From contig CAVUZI010000013.1 in NCBI GenBank assembly GCA_963745955.1, positions 19,936 through 83,935 on the forward strand: a stretch of DNA of 64,000 bases. Reading direction: 5' to 3'. Position 1 is the stretch's first letter. The number at the start of each line of letters is the position of its first letter. This DNA comes from Bog-756 sp963745955 (GTDB taxonomy: Bacteria > Actinomycetota > Acidimicrobiia > Acidimicrobiales > RAAP-2). The notes below the pieces were generated by a model that did no database searches, was not told the DNA's origin, and worked only from the letters and a program-made list of their open reading frames with translations. A program made the position numbers and the translations under genes. Shown one piece after another: positions 49,592 to 58,868 of this stretch.

Positions 49592-51352
49592 TCAGGCGCT
49601 GATCGGCAGGCCGAATGCCGTGACGATCTCGGTGGCCGGCAATGGCTTCGAGAACAGGAAGCCCTGGGCCAGATCGCACTCCAGGCTCCGGAGGATCCGC
49701 AACTGCTCGGAGGTCTCGACACCCTCGGCGACCACCTCGAGCCCGAGCGCGTGAGCCAGATTGATGACGGCGGAGACGATCTCTTCACCCTCGGCGTTGA
49801 CCCCGAGCGCTTCGACGAACAGCCGATCCACCTTCAAGATGTCCAGCGGAAAACGCTGCAGGTAGCTCAGGGACGAGTAGCCCGTACCGAAATCGTCGAT
49901 GGCCAACAACACGCCGATCTCCTTCAGGGCCCGAAGAACTCCGAGCGCGGAGGCTGCGTCCTCCATGAGGGCACTCTCGGTGATCTCGAGCGTGAGGTGC
50001 TCGGGAGGGAGTCCAGTCCGGGTGAGGATCTCCTCGACGGTCTGGACGATGCGGGGGTCGTCGATCTGACGAGCGGACAGATTCACGTCGACGGAGCCCT
50101 GCGGCCCTTCAGCTCCGGTGAGGTTCCAGTCGCGGAGCTGATGGCACGCCTGCTCGAGGACCCAGGCTCCGATGGGGATGATGAGTCCGCTCTCCTCGGC
50201 CACCGGGATGAATCGATACGGAGACACCAGGCCCTGATCGGGATGCTGCCATCGGATGAGGGCTTCGACCCCGACGGTCGTCTCCCCGGCGATCTCGACC
50301 ACCGGTTGGTAGTGGAGCATGAGCTCGCTGCGCTCGAGGGCCCGGTGCAGCGAATGCTCGGTGGTCATCCGGTCGAGGAGCTCGACACGCATCGACTCAC
50401 CGAAGGTCTCGACGCTCGATCCCCCTCGCCGTTTGGCCTTGTACATGGCAGCCTCGGCATTGGACAGAAGCGTGGCCGCATCCACGATCCCGAAGGTGTT
50501 GACGGCGACACCTACCGAGGCGTCCAGAAACACCTCGGCGCCGTCTATCTCGAGCGGTTCCGTCAGAGCTGCCCGGGCCCGCTCGATGAATGCCGACGCG
50601 TCGGCGTGGGCCTTGCCGTCGGGACTCTCGAAGAGGGCGAGGAATTCATCGCCGCCGAGCCGGGCGATGAGCTCACCGTGGCCGGCAGCCCGCTGTAGCC
50701 GCTGGGCCACTGAGCCGAGGACCCTGTCACCGGCCTCATGTCCCATGCTGTTGTTGATGGCCTTGAACCGGTCCAGATCCAGCAGCACGACGGCAATCGT
50801 GCCTGGAACTCCCCGGGTCCTGGTGGTGGCACCGGTCACCCAGCGGTCGAATTGGACCCGGTCTGGAAGACCGGTCTGTGAGTCCCAGCCGTCAGCCCCG
50901 CTCGGTGTTGGTTCGCTGTCGGGGGTTCCGGGGGCCTGGATGAAGCCGGCGACCGATCGCTGCGGCCCACGACCGATGTCGAACAGAAGCCCTTCGGCGA
51001 CCACCCGGTGGCCCGCACGGTGAACCAGTTCGACCTGGGATCGATCACCGGTAGCGGCGGCCGGTCCCCCCTCATCGGGAGCAGCGACGTTCCCGGCGTC
51101 GGCTCGAGCACCTCGATGAAAAGGCGAGGCACCCTGGTCCGGAGGGAGCAAGGTGTCGAAGATCGACCGACCGACGACCTCGTCCCTCCGCCAACCGAAG
51201 ACCTCCTCCGCCCGCGGATTCCATTCCGTCACCACCCCTCCCACGTCCACCTCGACGAAGGCGTCAGGGCAGAGCGAGACCAGTCGGGACCATCGGTGGC
51301 GCCAGAGCGACAGCTCGCTCACCGGGACTTCCGCTACTCCTTCAACCACCAT
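49592..51352 (-). CDS. PAS-GGDEF-EAL cyclic-di-GMP protein
   Basis: About 586 residues with no membrane segment. The PAS domain (residues 20-160: LCPDAFVEVDVGGVVTEWNP) precedes GGDEF with LGGDEFLALFES and EAL with VEALIRWQHP, DDFGTGYSSLSYLQ and AEGVET. Both active-site signatures are intact, so it may act as cyclase, phosphodiesterase or both. I chose the ATG at 51352 because GGGAG lies just upstream and the PAS domain starts soon after; an ATG at 51511 would add 53 unremarkable residues. It is divergent from the MBL gene. The frame is intact over its whole length. Confidence 0.88.
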   Translation of the reverse strand: MVVEGVAEVPVSELSLWRHRWSRLVSLCPDAFVEVDVGGVVTEWNPRAEEVFGWRRDEVVGRSIFDTLLPPDQGASPFHRGARADAGNVAAPDEGGPAAATGDRSQVELVHRAGHRVVAEGLLFDIGRGPQRSVAGFIQAPGTPDSEPTPSGADGWDSQTGLPDRVQFDRWVTGATTRTRGVPGTIAVVLLDLDRFKAINNSMGHEAGDRVLGSVAQRLQRAAGHGELIARLGGDEFLALFESPDGKAHADASAFIERARAALTEPLEIDGAEVFLDASVGVAVNTFGIVDAATLLSNAEAAMYKAKRRGGSSVETFGESMRVELLDRMTTEHSLHRALERSELMLHYQPVVEIAGETTVGVEALIRWQHPDQGLVSPYRFIPVAEESGLIIPIGAWVLEQACHQLRDWNLTGAEGPQGSVDVNLSARQIDDPRIVQTVEEILTRTGLPPEHLTLEITESALMEDAASALGVLRALKEIGVLLAIDDFGTGYSSLSYLQRFPLDILKVDRLFVEALGVNAEGEEIVSAVINLAHALGLEVVAEGVETSEQLRILRSLECDLAQGFLFSKPLPATEIVTAFGLPISA

Positions 51353-51700
51353 GGTGCTCCCGTCGTGGTCTCGATGAGTCGCCCCGGGATCGTTGGGGTC
51401 GCAGTACTCCACAGGGAATGGCGACGATGAACCGACCGACCAAGAGTCACCGTCCTGCTCGAACCCCGACACACTCGGCTGAGCAACGACGCCGTGCCAC
51501 TGGGACGACATGGTAGGCAAAGAACCCTTGCACTTCAAGGATTTGGCCCCTCACCAGGTCATTGCGCGGACAACGTCGGCTCTTGTCCCCCCTGTCCACC
51601 GGGTGCGCCGATTTGCCGGCCGAACTTCCTCGCCGTGTACCGTGCCTGCGTGGTCGTCGTCACCGGCACAGTGCAAAAGGAAGCCTGGGCGAGCAACGTG
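51353..51700. other. Divergent intergenic space, no gene seen
   Basis: This 348-bp stretch lies between the divergent PAS-GGDEF-EAL and MBL genes and must hold both promoters. If the longer start of the GGDEF gene at 51511 is used, it shrinks to about 190 bp. I see no RNA gene, strong hairpin or repeat in it. Confidence 0.5.
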
Positions 51701-52699
51701 ATGCCGCCGGTGGAACAGGTGCGGCCGGGGTTGTGGTCGATTCCGGTGCCGATCCCCAACAATCCGCTGCGATATGTGCTCGTCTACGCGTTCGAGCTCC
51801 GCGGCGGCGGGGTGGGACTGGTCGATGCCGGATGGAACACCGACGATGCATGGTCCGCCCTGAGCGACGGGTTGGCCACGGCCGGGGGAAGCATCTCCGA
51901 TGTCCAGGCGGTGCTGGTCACCCACATCCACCCCGACCACTACGGACTGGCGGGCCGGGTGCGCGAGGCCTCGGGTGCCTGGATCGGACTCCATCCGGCC
52001 GACGCGGTGATGCTCGAGGCCCGTTACGGCAACACCGACGAGCTCGTCGCCAACATGTTCCGCTTGCTGGCCGATTCGGGAGTGCCCGACGACAAGCTGC
52101 CCGACCTGGCTCTCGCATCGATGGCGCTGAAGTCGATGGTGACCATGGCCGAGCCAGACATCTTGTTCGAAGACGGCCGCGACATCGAGCTTCCCGGATG
52201 GCCGCTGCGCACCATCTGGACGCCCGGTCACTCCCCAGGGCACGTGTGCTTCTTCAGCGAGGACCAGAGGTTGCTCATCTCCGGTGACCACGTACTGCCC
52301 CGGATCACGCCCAACATCTCGGTCCATGCCCAGCAGTACTCCAACCCCTTGGGCGATTATCTCGAATCCCTCCTCAAGGTTCAGGACCTCGGGACCGAAG
52401 AAGTCCTCCCGGCCCACGAGTACCGGTTCTCCGGTCTTCAGAGCCGACTCGAGGAGATCATCACCCACCATGCCGATCGTCTCGACGAGATCGAACACGT
52501 CCTGACCGAGCACCCGGGCTCGACGGCCTGGGAGATCACGTTGAGGCTCCACTGGTCACGGCCGTGGGACGAGATCGAACCGTTCATGCAACGGCAGGCC
52601 AACGGCGAGACGCTGGCGCACTGCGTCCTCCTCGAACTGCATGATCGGGTCCGTCGTCAGGGGAAGGAACCGGCCCTGTTCTTCGTCGCCGATCGCTGA
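51701..52699 (+). CDS. MBL-fold metallo-hydrolase
   Basis: The 332-residue protein has the metallo-beta-lactamase-fold metal site THIHPDHYGLAG (about residues 73-84), GHSPGHVCF and ISGDHVLP, and a C-terminal helical extension of the LACTB2/BLACT_WH type (ITLRLHWSRPWDEI). Such enzymes hydrolyse thioesters, RNA or lactones; the substrate is not clear. The start is the ATG 51701, with GTG codons at 51698 and 51671 also in frame. The frame is intact. Confidence 0.88.
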   Translation: MPPVEQVRPGLWSIPVPIPNNPLRYVLVYAFELRGGGVGLVDAGWNTDDAWSALSDGLATAGGSISDVQAVLVTHIHPDHYGLAGRVREASGAWIGLHPADAVMLEARYGNTDELVANMFRLLADSGVPDDKLPDLALASMALKSMVTMAEPDILFEDGRDIELPGWPLRTIWTPGHSPGHVCFFSEDQRLLISGDHVLPRITPNISVHAQQYSNPLGDYLESLLKVQDLGTEEVLPAHEYRFSGLQSRLEEIITHHADRLDEIEHVLTEHPGSTAWEITLRLHWSRPWDEIEPFMQRQANGETLAHCVLLELHDRVRRQGKEPALFFVADR

Positions 52700-52718
52700 G
52701 AACTGTCGCCATTGCCGA

Positions 52719-53510
52719 TCACGACAGATGACGGTCGGGAAGTGGTCGACCGTCGTCCGGTCCGGGCCCCCCGTCGTGCTGCCCGCTTCCGACGGGCCCG
52801 ACCTCCGACGGTCCCGCGCCGTCGGCCTCGACTGCCGTCCGGCCGCGCTCGCGCCTCTTCACCACCACCCCCACCCCGACAGCGACCACGACAACGGCGC
52901 CGACCACGGCGATGGACCACAGGCCGATCGTCGAAAGGATGTGCGCGAAGGAGATGCCGACGATGAATCCGAGCAGGGTGTAGCCGACCCCCCAGACCAA
53001 CCCGCCCAGTGCGTTGTAGAAGAGGAACACGCGGTAGCGCAGTCCGCTCATTCCGGCCAGACCGGGGATGATGGCCCGGGCAAAGGCGACGAACCGGCCC
53101 AAGAAGACGGCCGGGCCCCCGTATCGCTCGAGCATGGCCATGGTCCGGCGGACCCCGGTCCTGCCCTTCAACGGACGCCGCTCGAGAAGCCATGGTCCCG
53201 AGCGCTTCCCCACCTCGAAGCCGACCGAGTCGCCGACGATGGCACAGACCACCACCACTGCCATCATGGCCTCGAGATCGACCTGGTGCAGCCCGGCCAG
53301 GACGCCGCCGACGACGGCTGCGGTCTCTCCGGGAATGAAGAAACCCACCAACAGAGCGGCCTCGGCAAACACCAGAAACCCAACCAGCGCGTAGGCCGCG
53401 GTCCCGTGGAAGTGGAGCAGCCATCCCGACACCCCGCCGGTGGCATCGAGGTGCTGGGCCACTGCCGTCACCAGGGTCACGTCACCCGCCGGACCCCGGA
53501 ATCGGGCCAC
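52719..53510 (-). CDS. DedA-family membrane protein
   Basis: The 263-residue protein has the DedA/VTT pattern: a re-entrant region GFFIPGETAAVVGGVLAG, VGDSVGFEVGKRSG, FLGRFVAFARAIIPGLAGMSG, and several membrane segments. DedA proteins act as undecaprenyl-phosphate or phospholipid flippases and transporters, dependent on the membrane potential. The C-terminal 45 residues are charged and cytoplasmic. The start is a GTG at 53510, with GTG 53480 as an alternative. It lies 19 bp after the ParA-like gene on the same strand. Confidence 0.9.
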   Translation of the reverse strand: MARFRGPAGDVTLVTAVAQHLDATGGVSGWLLHFHGTAAYALVGFLVFAEAALLVGFFIPGETAAVVGGVLAGLHQVDLEAMMAVVVVCAIVGDSVGFEVGKRSGPWLLERRPLKGRTGVRRTMAMLERYGGPAVFLGRFVAFARAIIPGLAGMSGLRYRVFLFYNALGGLVWGVGYTLLGFIVGISFAHILSTIGLWSIAVVGAVVVVAVGVGVVVKRRERGRTAVEADGAGPSEVGPVGSGQHDGGPGPDDGRPLPDRHLS

Positions 53511-53529
53511 CGGCGGCGGCAGGCTCCCC

Positions 53530-54769
53530 TCAGGACCACCGCGAGAGCGTCACGCTGGTCCACGTCCGCCGCCGGCAGGCGGGACAGGTCATCCACCTGT
53601 CGAAGGTGCGTCTGGGTAGCCAGGCGCCGACCGGGAATTGGAGAAGCAGGAACTCGATGACGCCCACCCGGCTGATCGACCCGCACGATGAACATCCGAC
53701 CGAGATGGGACCGCGCCGTGGAAGCGGGTCGGTCGCCGTTGCGGTCGACGTGGCCGGTACCGGCTCCCTGCTCGGAGTGGCTTCGGAGAACAGCGCATGC
53801 TTGCCGGCCGGTCGTGCATGGGACCTGGCCGGGGTGGGCTGAGTGGAGGCTCCCCTCGCTTGGCCGACCATCGGCTCAGCATCGATGTCGGACACCTCCT
53901 GCTGGTCGATGGGCATCCAGTAGAGCGCCCGCTTGCCCAACGGGTCGGGTCCGTCCGCCATCAGCCAACGGTGCCGGCGGCGACGTTGGCGGCGTTGGCG
54001 GCGTTCGTTGGCGGCGACGAGCGTGCGTGCCAGCTGGCGATAGGCCATGGCCCCGGGCGAGCTCGGCGCATGCTGGAGAATCGATTTCCCGCGCGCCGGG
54101 GCCTCGGCGAACCGGATCGACTTCCGCACCGGAGGCTGGAGCACGGGAATCCCGTAACGCGGCCTCGACCTCTTCGATGATGTGCCGCGAGTGCTTGGTC
54201 CGGTCGTCATACATGGTGGCCACGATTCCCCTGACCGTGAGCTCGCTGTTGGCGAAGGCGCGCACGTCCTCGATGGTCTCGAGCAGTTGACCGACTCCGC
54301 GGTGGGACAACGCCTCGCATTGCAAGGGGATCAGTACGTCATTGGCCGCCGTCAAACCGTTGATGGTCAACACGCCGAGCGACGGAGGGCAGTCGATGAG
54401 GACGAGATCGTATTTGGCGAGGACCGGCTCGAGGGCCCGCTCGAGCACATGCTCCCGTCCCGTGCGGGTGAGGAGGTGGACTTCGGATCCCGCCAGGTCG
54501 ATGGAGGCCGGAACCAGATCGAGAAGGTCGACACCGGGGACCGGAAGCGTCACCTCGGCAATGCTGTCCCGGCGCACGAAGACATCGTGCAGCGATCGGT
54601 CCAGGGTGTCGGGGTCGAATCCCAGGGAGAAGGTGAGACAGGCTTGGGGGTCGAGATCCACCACCAGGGTGCGTCTCCCGAGCTCGGCCGAAGCCACCCC
54701 CAGCGAATGGACGGTGGTCGTCTTGGCGACGCCACCCTTCTGGTTGGCAACGGCCAGCACGTCGGTCAC
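53530..54769 (-). CDS. ParA-family ATPase with long tail ending in a zinc ribbon (apparent frameshift)
   Basis: The first 205 residues are a ParA/Soj ATPase: deviant Walker A NQKGGVAKTTT, VVDLDPQAC, LIDCPPSLGVLTINGL. One extra base near 54150 shifts the frame; repaired, it continues YGIPVLQPPVRKSIRFAEAP (typical of ParA) and then adds about 150 residues not found in normal ParA. This tail is polar, has two similar motifs, GKRALYWMP and GKHALFSEA, and ends in a CxxC...CxxC zinc-ribbon-like module (CSSCGS, CPACRRR). No parB is beside it, so it may position a cargo other than the origin. The total is about 412 residues. The start is a GTG at 54769. Confidence 0.82.
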
Positions 54770-54809
54770 GAGCGGAGTCTACGCCCGGCCGGGGCGACCG
54801 CCGTCGGGC

Positions 54810-57139
54810 TCAGAATCCGGCCATTCCCACGATGGGCCGATTGAGCGGCAGACCGCCCATGGAACCGAAGAACGGTGCCCCGAAGCTGAAGACGCCTCCG
54901 TCGGCGGCCGTGAACCGGTAGCCGCTTCCATTCGACGTCTCCGCCATCCCGACGATCGGGGCGTTGAGCCGGATGGCTCCGGTGGACCCGTAGAACGGAG
55001 CCCCGCCGAAGGAGAAGACCCCGCCGTCGGCGGCCACCTCCCAGTAGCCACCGGTATTGGTGTCACTGACCATCCCGACGATCGGGGCGTTGAGCGGCTC
55101 GCCGCCCATCGATCCGTAGAACTGGGCATTGAAGGAGAAGATCCCGCCGTCGGCGGCCACCAGACGGTAGCCATTGCCCTCGGTGGTGGCGGTCATCCCC
55201 ACGATGGGCTGATTGAGATGCTGCCCCCCCATCGATCCGTAGAAGCGGGCGTCGCCGAAGGCGAAGATGCCGCCGTCGGACGCCACCAGCCAATAGCCCC
55301 GGCCGTCGGGGGTCGCCGCCATCCCCACGATCGGTTTGTTGAGGTGGTGTCCCCCCATCGATCCGTAGAAGCGGGCACCGCCGAAGGCGAAGATGCCGCC
55401 GTCGGACGCCACCTCCCAGTAGCCGCCCGACACCGGTGCGTCGGCGACGGCCACGACCGGGGCATTCAGGTGGATACCTCCCGTCGATCCGCAGAAGGGA
55501 AGGTTGCCGAACGAAAAGATCCCTCCGTCCGATGCGGCCAGGCGGTACCCGGTGAAGGCCGCCGCCGGTACCGAACAGGCCGGCACGGACCCGATGGGGG
55601 TGGTCCCTCCGGCGTCGCCGGTCAGCTGGGCGTCATGGTGGAACATCGGCCACGATCCGGCGCCGACGGCAGCAGCCCCGTCGGATCCGGTGATCTCGTA
55701 GTGGTCGATCTCCCCCACCCCTGCAGGGGACCCGGCCGAGACCACGTAGCCGGCCAGGGTGATCCCGATCGACCCGTTCGGGTCGGCCGTCACCAGGGGG
55801 GCGTTCTGCAGGCCGAGGTGCGGGCTGAGGTCGGTGATCGTCGCCCCGGTCCTGCCGTCCAGGACGACGGCCCCGTTGACGGTGGGGGCGATCACGTCGT
55901 CATAGCCCCGACCCGACAGATCGGCGGTGACGACCGAACCGATGATCCGACCGATGTTCGTCCGCCTTCCAGATGGGCCGGCCGGTGGCACCGTTCAACA
56001 CCCACACCGAACCGGACCGGCCGGCACCCTGGTCGGTCCCTTCCACGACCTGGAGCGACCCGTTGCCCACCACGTCCGAGAGCGCGGGGGACGAGTAGGT
56101 GCTGCCGTCGAGTCTGGCCGACCACTCCAGTTGGCAGCGCCCGTTGTACGCCTTCAGGGTGTCGGTGTCGGAGGCACCGGGAAAGTACGCGCCCGTGCCG
56201 ACCACGATGCCGGTGGTTCCGCCACCGAGGAATCCACCGACCGCGGGGGACGAGTCGACCACCTGGTTGGTGTCGGCCCGGCAGATCTGATCTCCCTGCG
56301 CGGTGAGGATCCGGAGATGGCCCCCGTCGGTGTAGGTCTGGCCCCGGCCCTGGCCGGCCGACTGATCGCCACCGACGATGATCTCGTTCTGCCCGGTGCC
56401 GTAGAGATCGGCCAAGGCCGCGGTGGAGTGGGTGCTGTCGGAATTGAAGAACGGCCATCCGGTCAGGGGGGCGCCCGTGGCCACGTCGAGGGCATAGGAG
56501 AGCTGACCGAGCGAACCGGCGACGGCGCCGGTGCCGCCCTGGAGCTCTCCGATGGTGATTCCGGCCTCCACCCCGATCAGCGGAGCGGCGTCGGAGCGCG
56601 GATTGACGACCGGGGTGAACCACTTCTGTCCACCCGAGGAGCCGAAGGCCGTGTACCCGCCGGTCGTGGGATCTTGGTCGTTGCCCGAACCCACCACCAC
56701 CGTCGACAGGCCGGTCGACGGGACGATCGACGGGGTCGAATCGATCGGTCCGCTGGCGTTGGTGGCGGGCCATCCGGCGACCCGTGACCCGTTGGAGAGG
56801 TGGTAGGCGTAGAGGAGACCACGCCGGTCGCCCACCACCATTGACCGGTTGACCGTCGAGGTCGGCAGGGATGGGTGACGAAAGGGCGATCGGTTGGCCC
56901 TCATCGGGCAGCGTGCCGGTCGACCATGTCTGCTTGAAACTCGCTCCGGTGATGGCCCTGGGCCCGGCAGTGGCGGCGGGGCCGGCCGCGGCATGGGCCG
57001 AGGGTGCCGTCACCGTCGCAATCGTTGCCGATACCAGGACGAACACCAGGATGGGCCCGGCCCGCCTGGCCAGGTTTCCGTGGGCACGGCGAGCGGTGGC
57101 GTCCAGGCTCAAGACGGTCGACTTCCGCGGGCGACGCAA
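54810..57139 (-). CDS. Secreted protein: FG-GAP-like propeller plus 42-residue repeats (apparent frameshifts)
   Basis: A signal peptide (GPILVFVLVSATIATVTAPS, then AHAAA) follows a TTG start at 57139. The first 370 residues have FG-GAP/VCBS-like propeller blades (YAYHLSNGSRVAGWP, LADLYGTGQNEIIVGGD, ALSDVVGNGSLQVVEGTD). The last 260 hold six units of YWEVASDGGIFAFGGARFYG type with NAPIVGM, the same repeat as at 15.2-15.9 kb. Frame changes occur near 56850 and 55965. The protein would be a two-propeller-like extracellular protein; its ligand is unknown. It is followed by the ParA-like gene 40 bp away. Confidence 0.8.
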
Positions 57140-57322
57140 GGGGCTGGCTCTATGCCGTCAGGATAAACGATCCTCCCCCGGGTTGGCAGTCGACCCGCAC
57201 CCCGAATCCCGATGGCGGACGGCGCCGGCCGGCCCGACGGTGGCGACTCCCGCGAGCAATCGGAAGAGGTGAAGCCATCTCGGCCCCTCGGCCCGGCACA
57301 AGGGCGGCAGTACCATGGCACC

Positions 57323-58129
57323 GTGGCGGAGGTTGGACGGTCCAGAGTGTCGAGGCTCGTCGCCGGGATGGCCCTCCTGCTCACGATTTCGGCCTGTACC
57401 GATGGGGCGACGACACATTCTTCGGCACCTCCGCCATCGACAGCCGCAGCGACCACCTCGACCACGGCGGCGAGCAGCAGCGCAGCCGTGCTCCCCGTCG
57501 GCGCATGCTCCCGAACCTTTGGGGGCCCGAGCACCGGACCGGCATGGGTACCGACTCAACTAGCTGGAGCTATTCCCCCCACTGCTGCCCTTCACCTCGA
57601 GTTCTATTCGATCGGAACCGAGACCCTCCTCGGCCCGCGGGGATGGTCCTGTGCGCAACTCACCGGCGCCGACGGGTCTGCGGCAATGGACGTCTACCCC
57701 CGAGGTCAGCCCAACCCGACGACAGGCGATGCCGAGCCCGCCGTCGGTAGCCAGATCATCTCGGCAACCTTCGACTACACAGGGCACGTTCCAGGAGTTG
57801 ACCTCGCCTGTCCCTACTTTCCACGTGAAGCCTCAAGCGAGGAGCCGTGCCCCCGCTCCGCTCCGACGGGCGAGCTGGTTCATCAGCTGACTCCCGATGT
57901 CGTCACCATCACTGACCCGGCAGGGATCAAGGGCGCTCTCGCCGGATCCGGGGGTCCGATCACAGTAACTGGCGAGATGATCGTGCCTCAGGCTCCGAAT
58001 CTCCCCGATGGGGTCAGCATCGCCGAGGAATCATGCAGCCTGGCCGACTCCGCTCTGTGTCCTTCCATCCTCCAAGACTTCCTGGTACGGCAGTTTCCGG
58101 TCCCGACCCATCCGCCTTCCTCTTCGTAG
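57323..58129 (+). CDS. Lipoprotein of unknown function
   Basis: The 268-residue protein from GTG 57323 has a signal segment with lipobox (VAGMALLLTISAC), a Ser/Thr/Ala/Pro spacer and a globular domain containing several Cys (GPRGWSCAQLTG, CPYFPREA, EESCSLADSALCP). It should sit on the outer face of the membrane. A later GTG at 57347 is also possible. I do not recognise the domain; similar short lipoproteins are common in actinomycetes. It is divergent from the propeller gene, with 183 bp between. Confidence 0.7.
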   Translation: MAEVGRSRVSRLVAGMALLLTISACTDGATTHSSAPPPSTAAATTSTTAASSSAAVLPVGACSRTFGGPSTGPAWVPTQLAGAIPPTAALHLEFYSIGTETLLGPRGWSCAQLTGADGSAAMDVYPRGQPNPTTGDAEPAVGSQIISATFDYTGHVPGVDLACPYFPREASSEEPCPRSAPTGELVHQLTPDVVTITDPAGIKGALAGSGGPITVTGEMIVPQAPNLPDGVSIAEESCSLADSALCPSILQDFLVRQFPVPTHPPSSS

Positions 58130-58229
58130 CCGGCCGACCCGCGGCAACCGGCCGGGACTGGGCCAGGGTCCCGAGCCAGTCATCAGCTCGGGAGGGTACC
58201 GCTCGGTGAGGGCTGCGCACAGCTTCCGG

Positions 58230-58303
58230 CGCCCCTGCCAGGAGTCGAACCCGGAACCTGATGGGTAGAAACCACCTGCTCTATCCAGTTGAGCTACAGG
58301 GGC
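58230..58303 (-). tRNA. tRNA-Arg (UCU)
   Basis: Acceptor GCCCCTG/CAGGGGC, D-arm GCTC...GAGC, anticodon stem GGTGG/CCATC with loop TTTCTAC (anticodon TCT), and T-arm CCGGG TTCGACT CCTGG. CCA is not encoded. It is on the opposite strand to the two following tRNAs. Confidence 0.93.
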
Positions 58304-58368
58304 CAGCCACGGGGAGGTCCATGGGCGGCCCGGACTTCCGTCGGTGTGTGCCACACTAGAGGCTCCTT

Positions 58369-58442
58369 GGTGGCCGTAGCTCAGTTGGCAGAGCGCCGGG
58401 ATGTGGCCCCGGAGGTCGCGGGTTCGAGCCCCGTCGGTCACC
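58369..58442 (+). tRNA. tRNA-His (GUG)
   Basis: Acceptor GTGGCCG/CGGTCAC, anticodon stem CCGGG/CCCGG with loop ATGTGGC (anticodon GTG), and T-loop GTTCGAGCC. The G at 58369 and the C at 58442 give the extra G-1:C73 pair that identifies tRNA-His. Confidence 0.95.
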
Positions 58443-58506
58443 CTCAGGCCTCCAGGGGTGATGTGAGCACATCGTGCTCGACACCCGGGGGTAGGTTGCA
58501 GGACAA

Positions 58507-58581
58507 GCGCCTCTAGCTCAACGGCAGAGCAACGGACTCTTAATCCGCAGGTTCTGGGTTCAAATCCCAGGGGGCGCACCA
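58507..58581 (+). tRNA. tRNA-Lys (CUU)
   Basis: Acceptor GCGCCTC/GGGGCGC with encoded CCA, D-arm GCTC...GAGC, anticodon loop CTCTTAA (anticodon CTT), and T-loop GTTCAAATC. An integrase gene begins 86 bp downstream, so its 3' end is the probable integration site of the element on the right. Confidence 0.95.
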
Positions 58582-58651
58582 GGTCAGAGGGTATTTTTGG
58601 TTTTCGGAACACCCAAAAAACCCAACAAAAACCCAACAATTGCAATTGGGG
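58556..58651. other. Probable attachment site (attL) with inverted repeat
   Basis: The 3' end of tRNA-Lys is followed at once by AT-rich DNA unlike the flanks: runs of A, CCCAACAAAAACCCAAC repeats, and the inverted repeat CCCAACAATTGCAATTGGGG at 58632-58651. Integrases commonly recombine within the 3' end of a tRNA, and accessory arm sites lie next to it. The matching attR should be a copy of the tRNA end beyond the right edge, which I cannot see. Confidence 0.6.
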
Positions 58652-58667
58652 CGGTAATCTGGGCTCC

Positions 58668-58868
58668 GTGAAGGGGTCCAAGCGACTGGTCAGCGGCACC
58701 AGATCGAACAGCGTCTACGAGCTGCGCGTCTACGTCGGACGCGACCCGCTCACCGGCAAAGTCCGCCACATCTCGCGGCACCACCGGGGCGGACCCGCCT
58801 CGGCTGACGCGGCCCTCCGGAAGCTCGTCGAGGACGTCGAGTCGAAGCGGTCGGGTGGGTCGAAGTGA
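58668..58868 (+). CDS. Integrase N-terminal (arm-binding) part
   Basis: The 66-residue piece from GTG 58668 reads KGSKRLVSGTRSNSVYELRV, then VGRDPLTGKVRHISRHHRGG, which is the beta-rich AP2-like arm-binding domain found at the N-terminus of tyrosine integrases, followed by the start of the linker helix. Its TGA overlaps the GTG of the next frame by 4 bases. In most relatives this domain and the catalytic part are one protein, so one indel near 58862 has probably split it; true two-gene coupling is less likely. Confidence 0.7.
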   Translation: MKGSKRLVSGTRSNSVYELRVYVGRDPLTGKVRHISRHHRGGPASADAALRKLVEDVESKRSGGSK

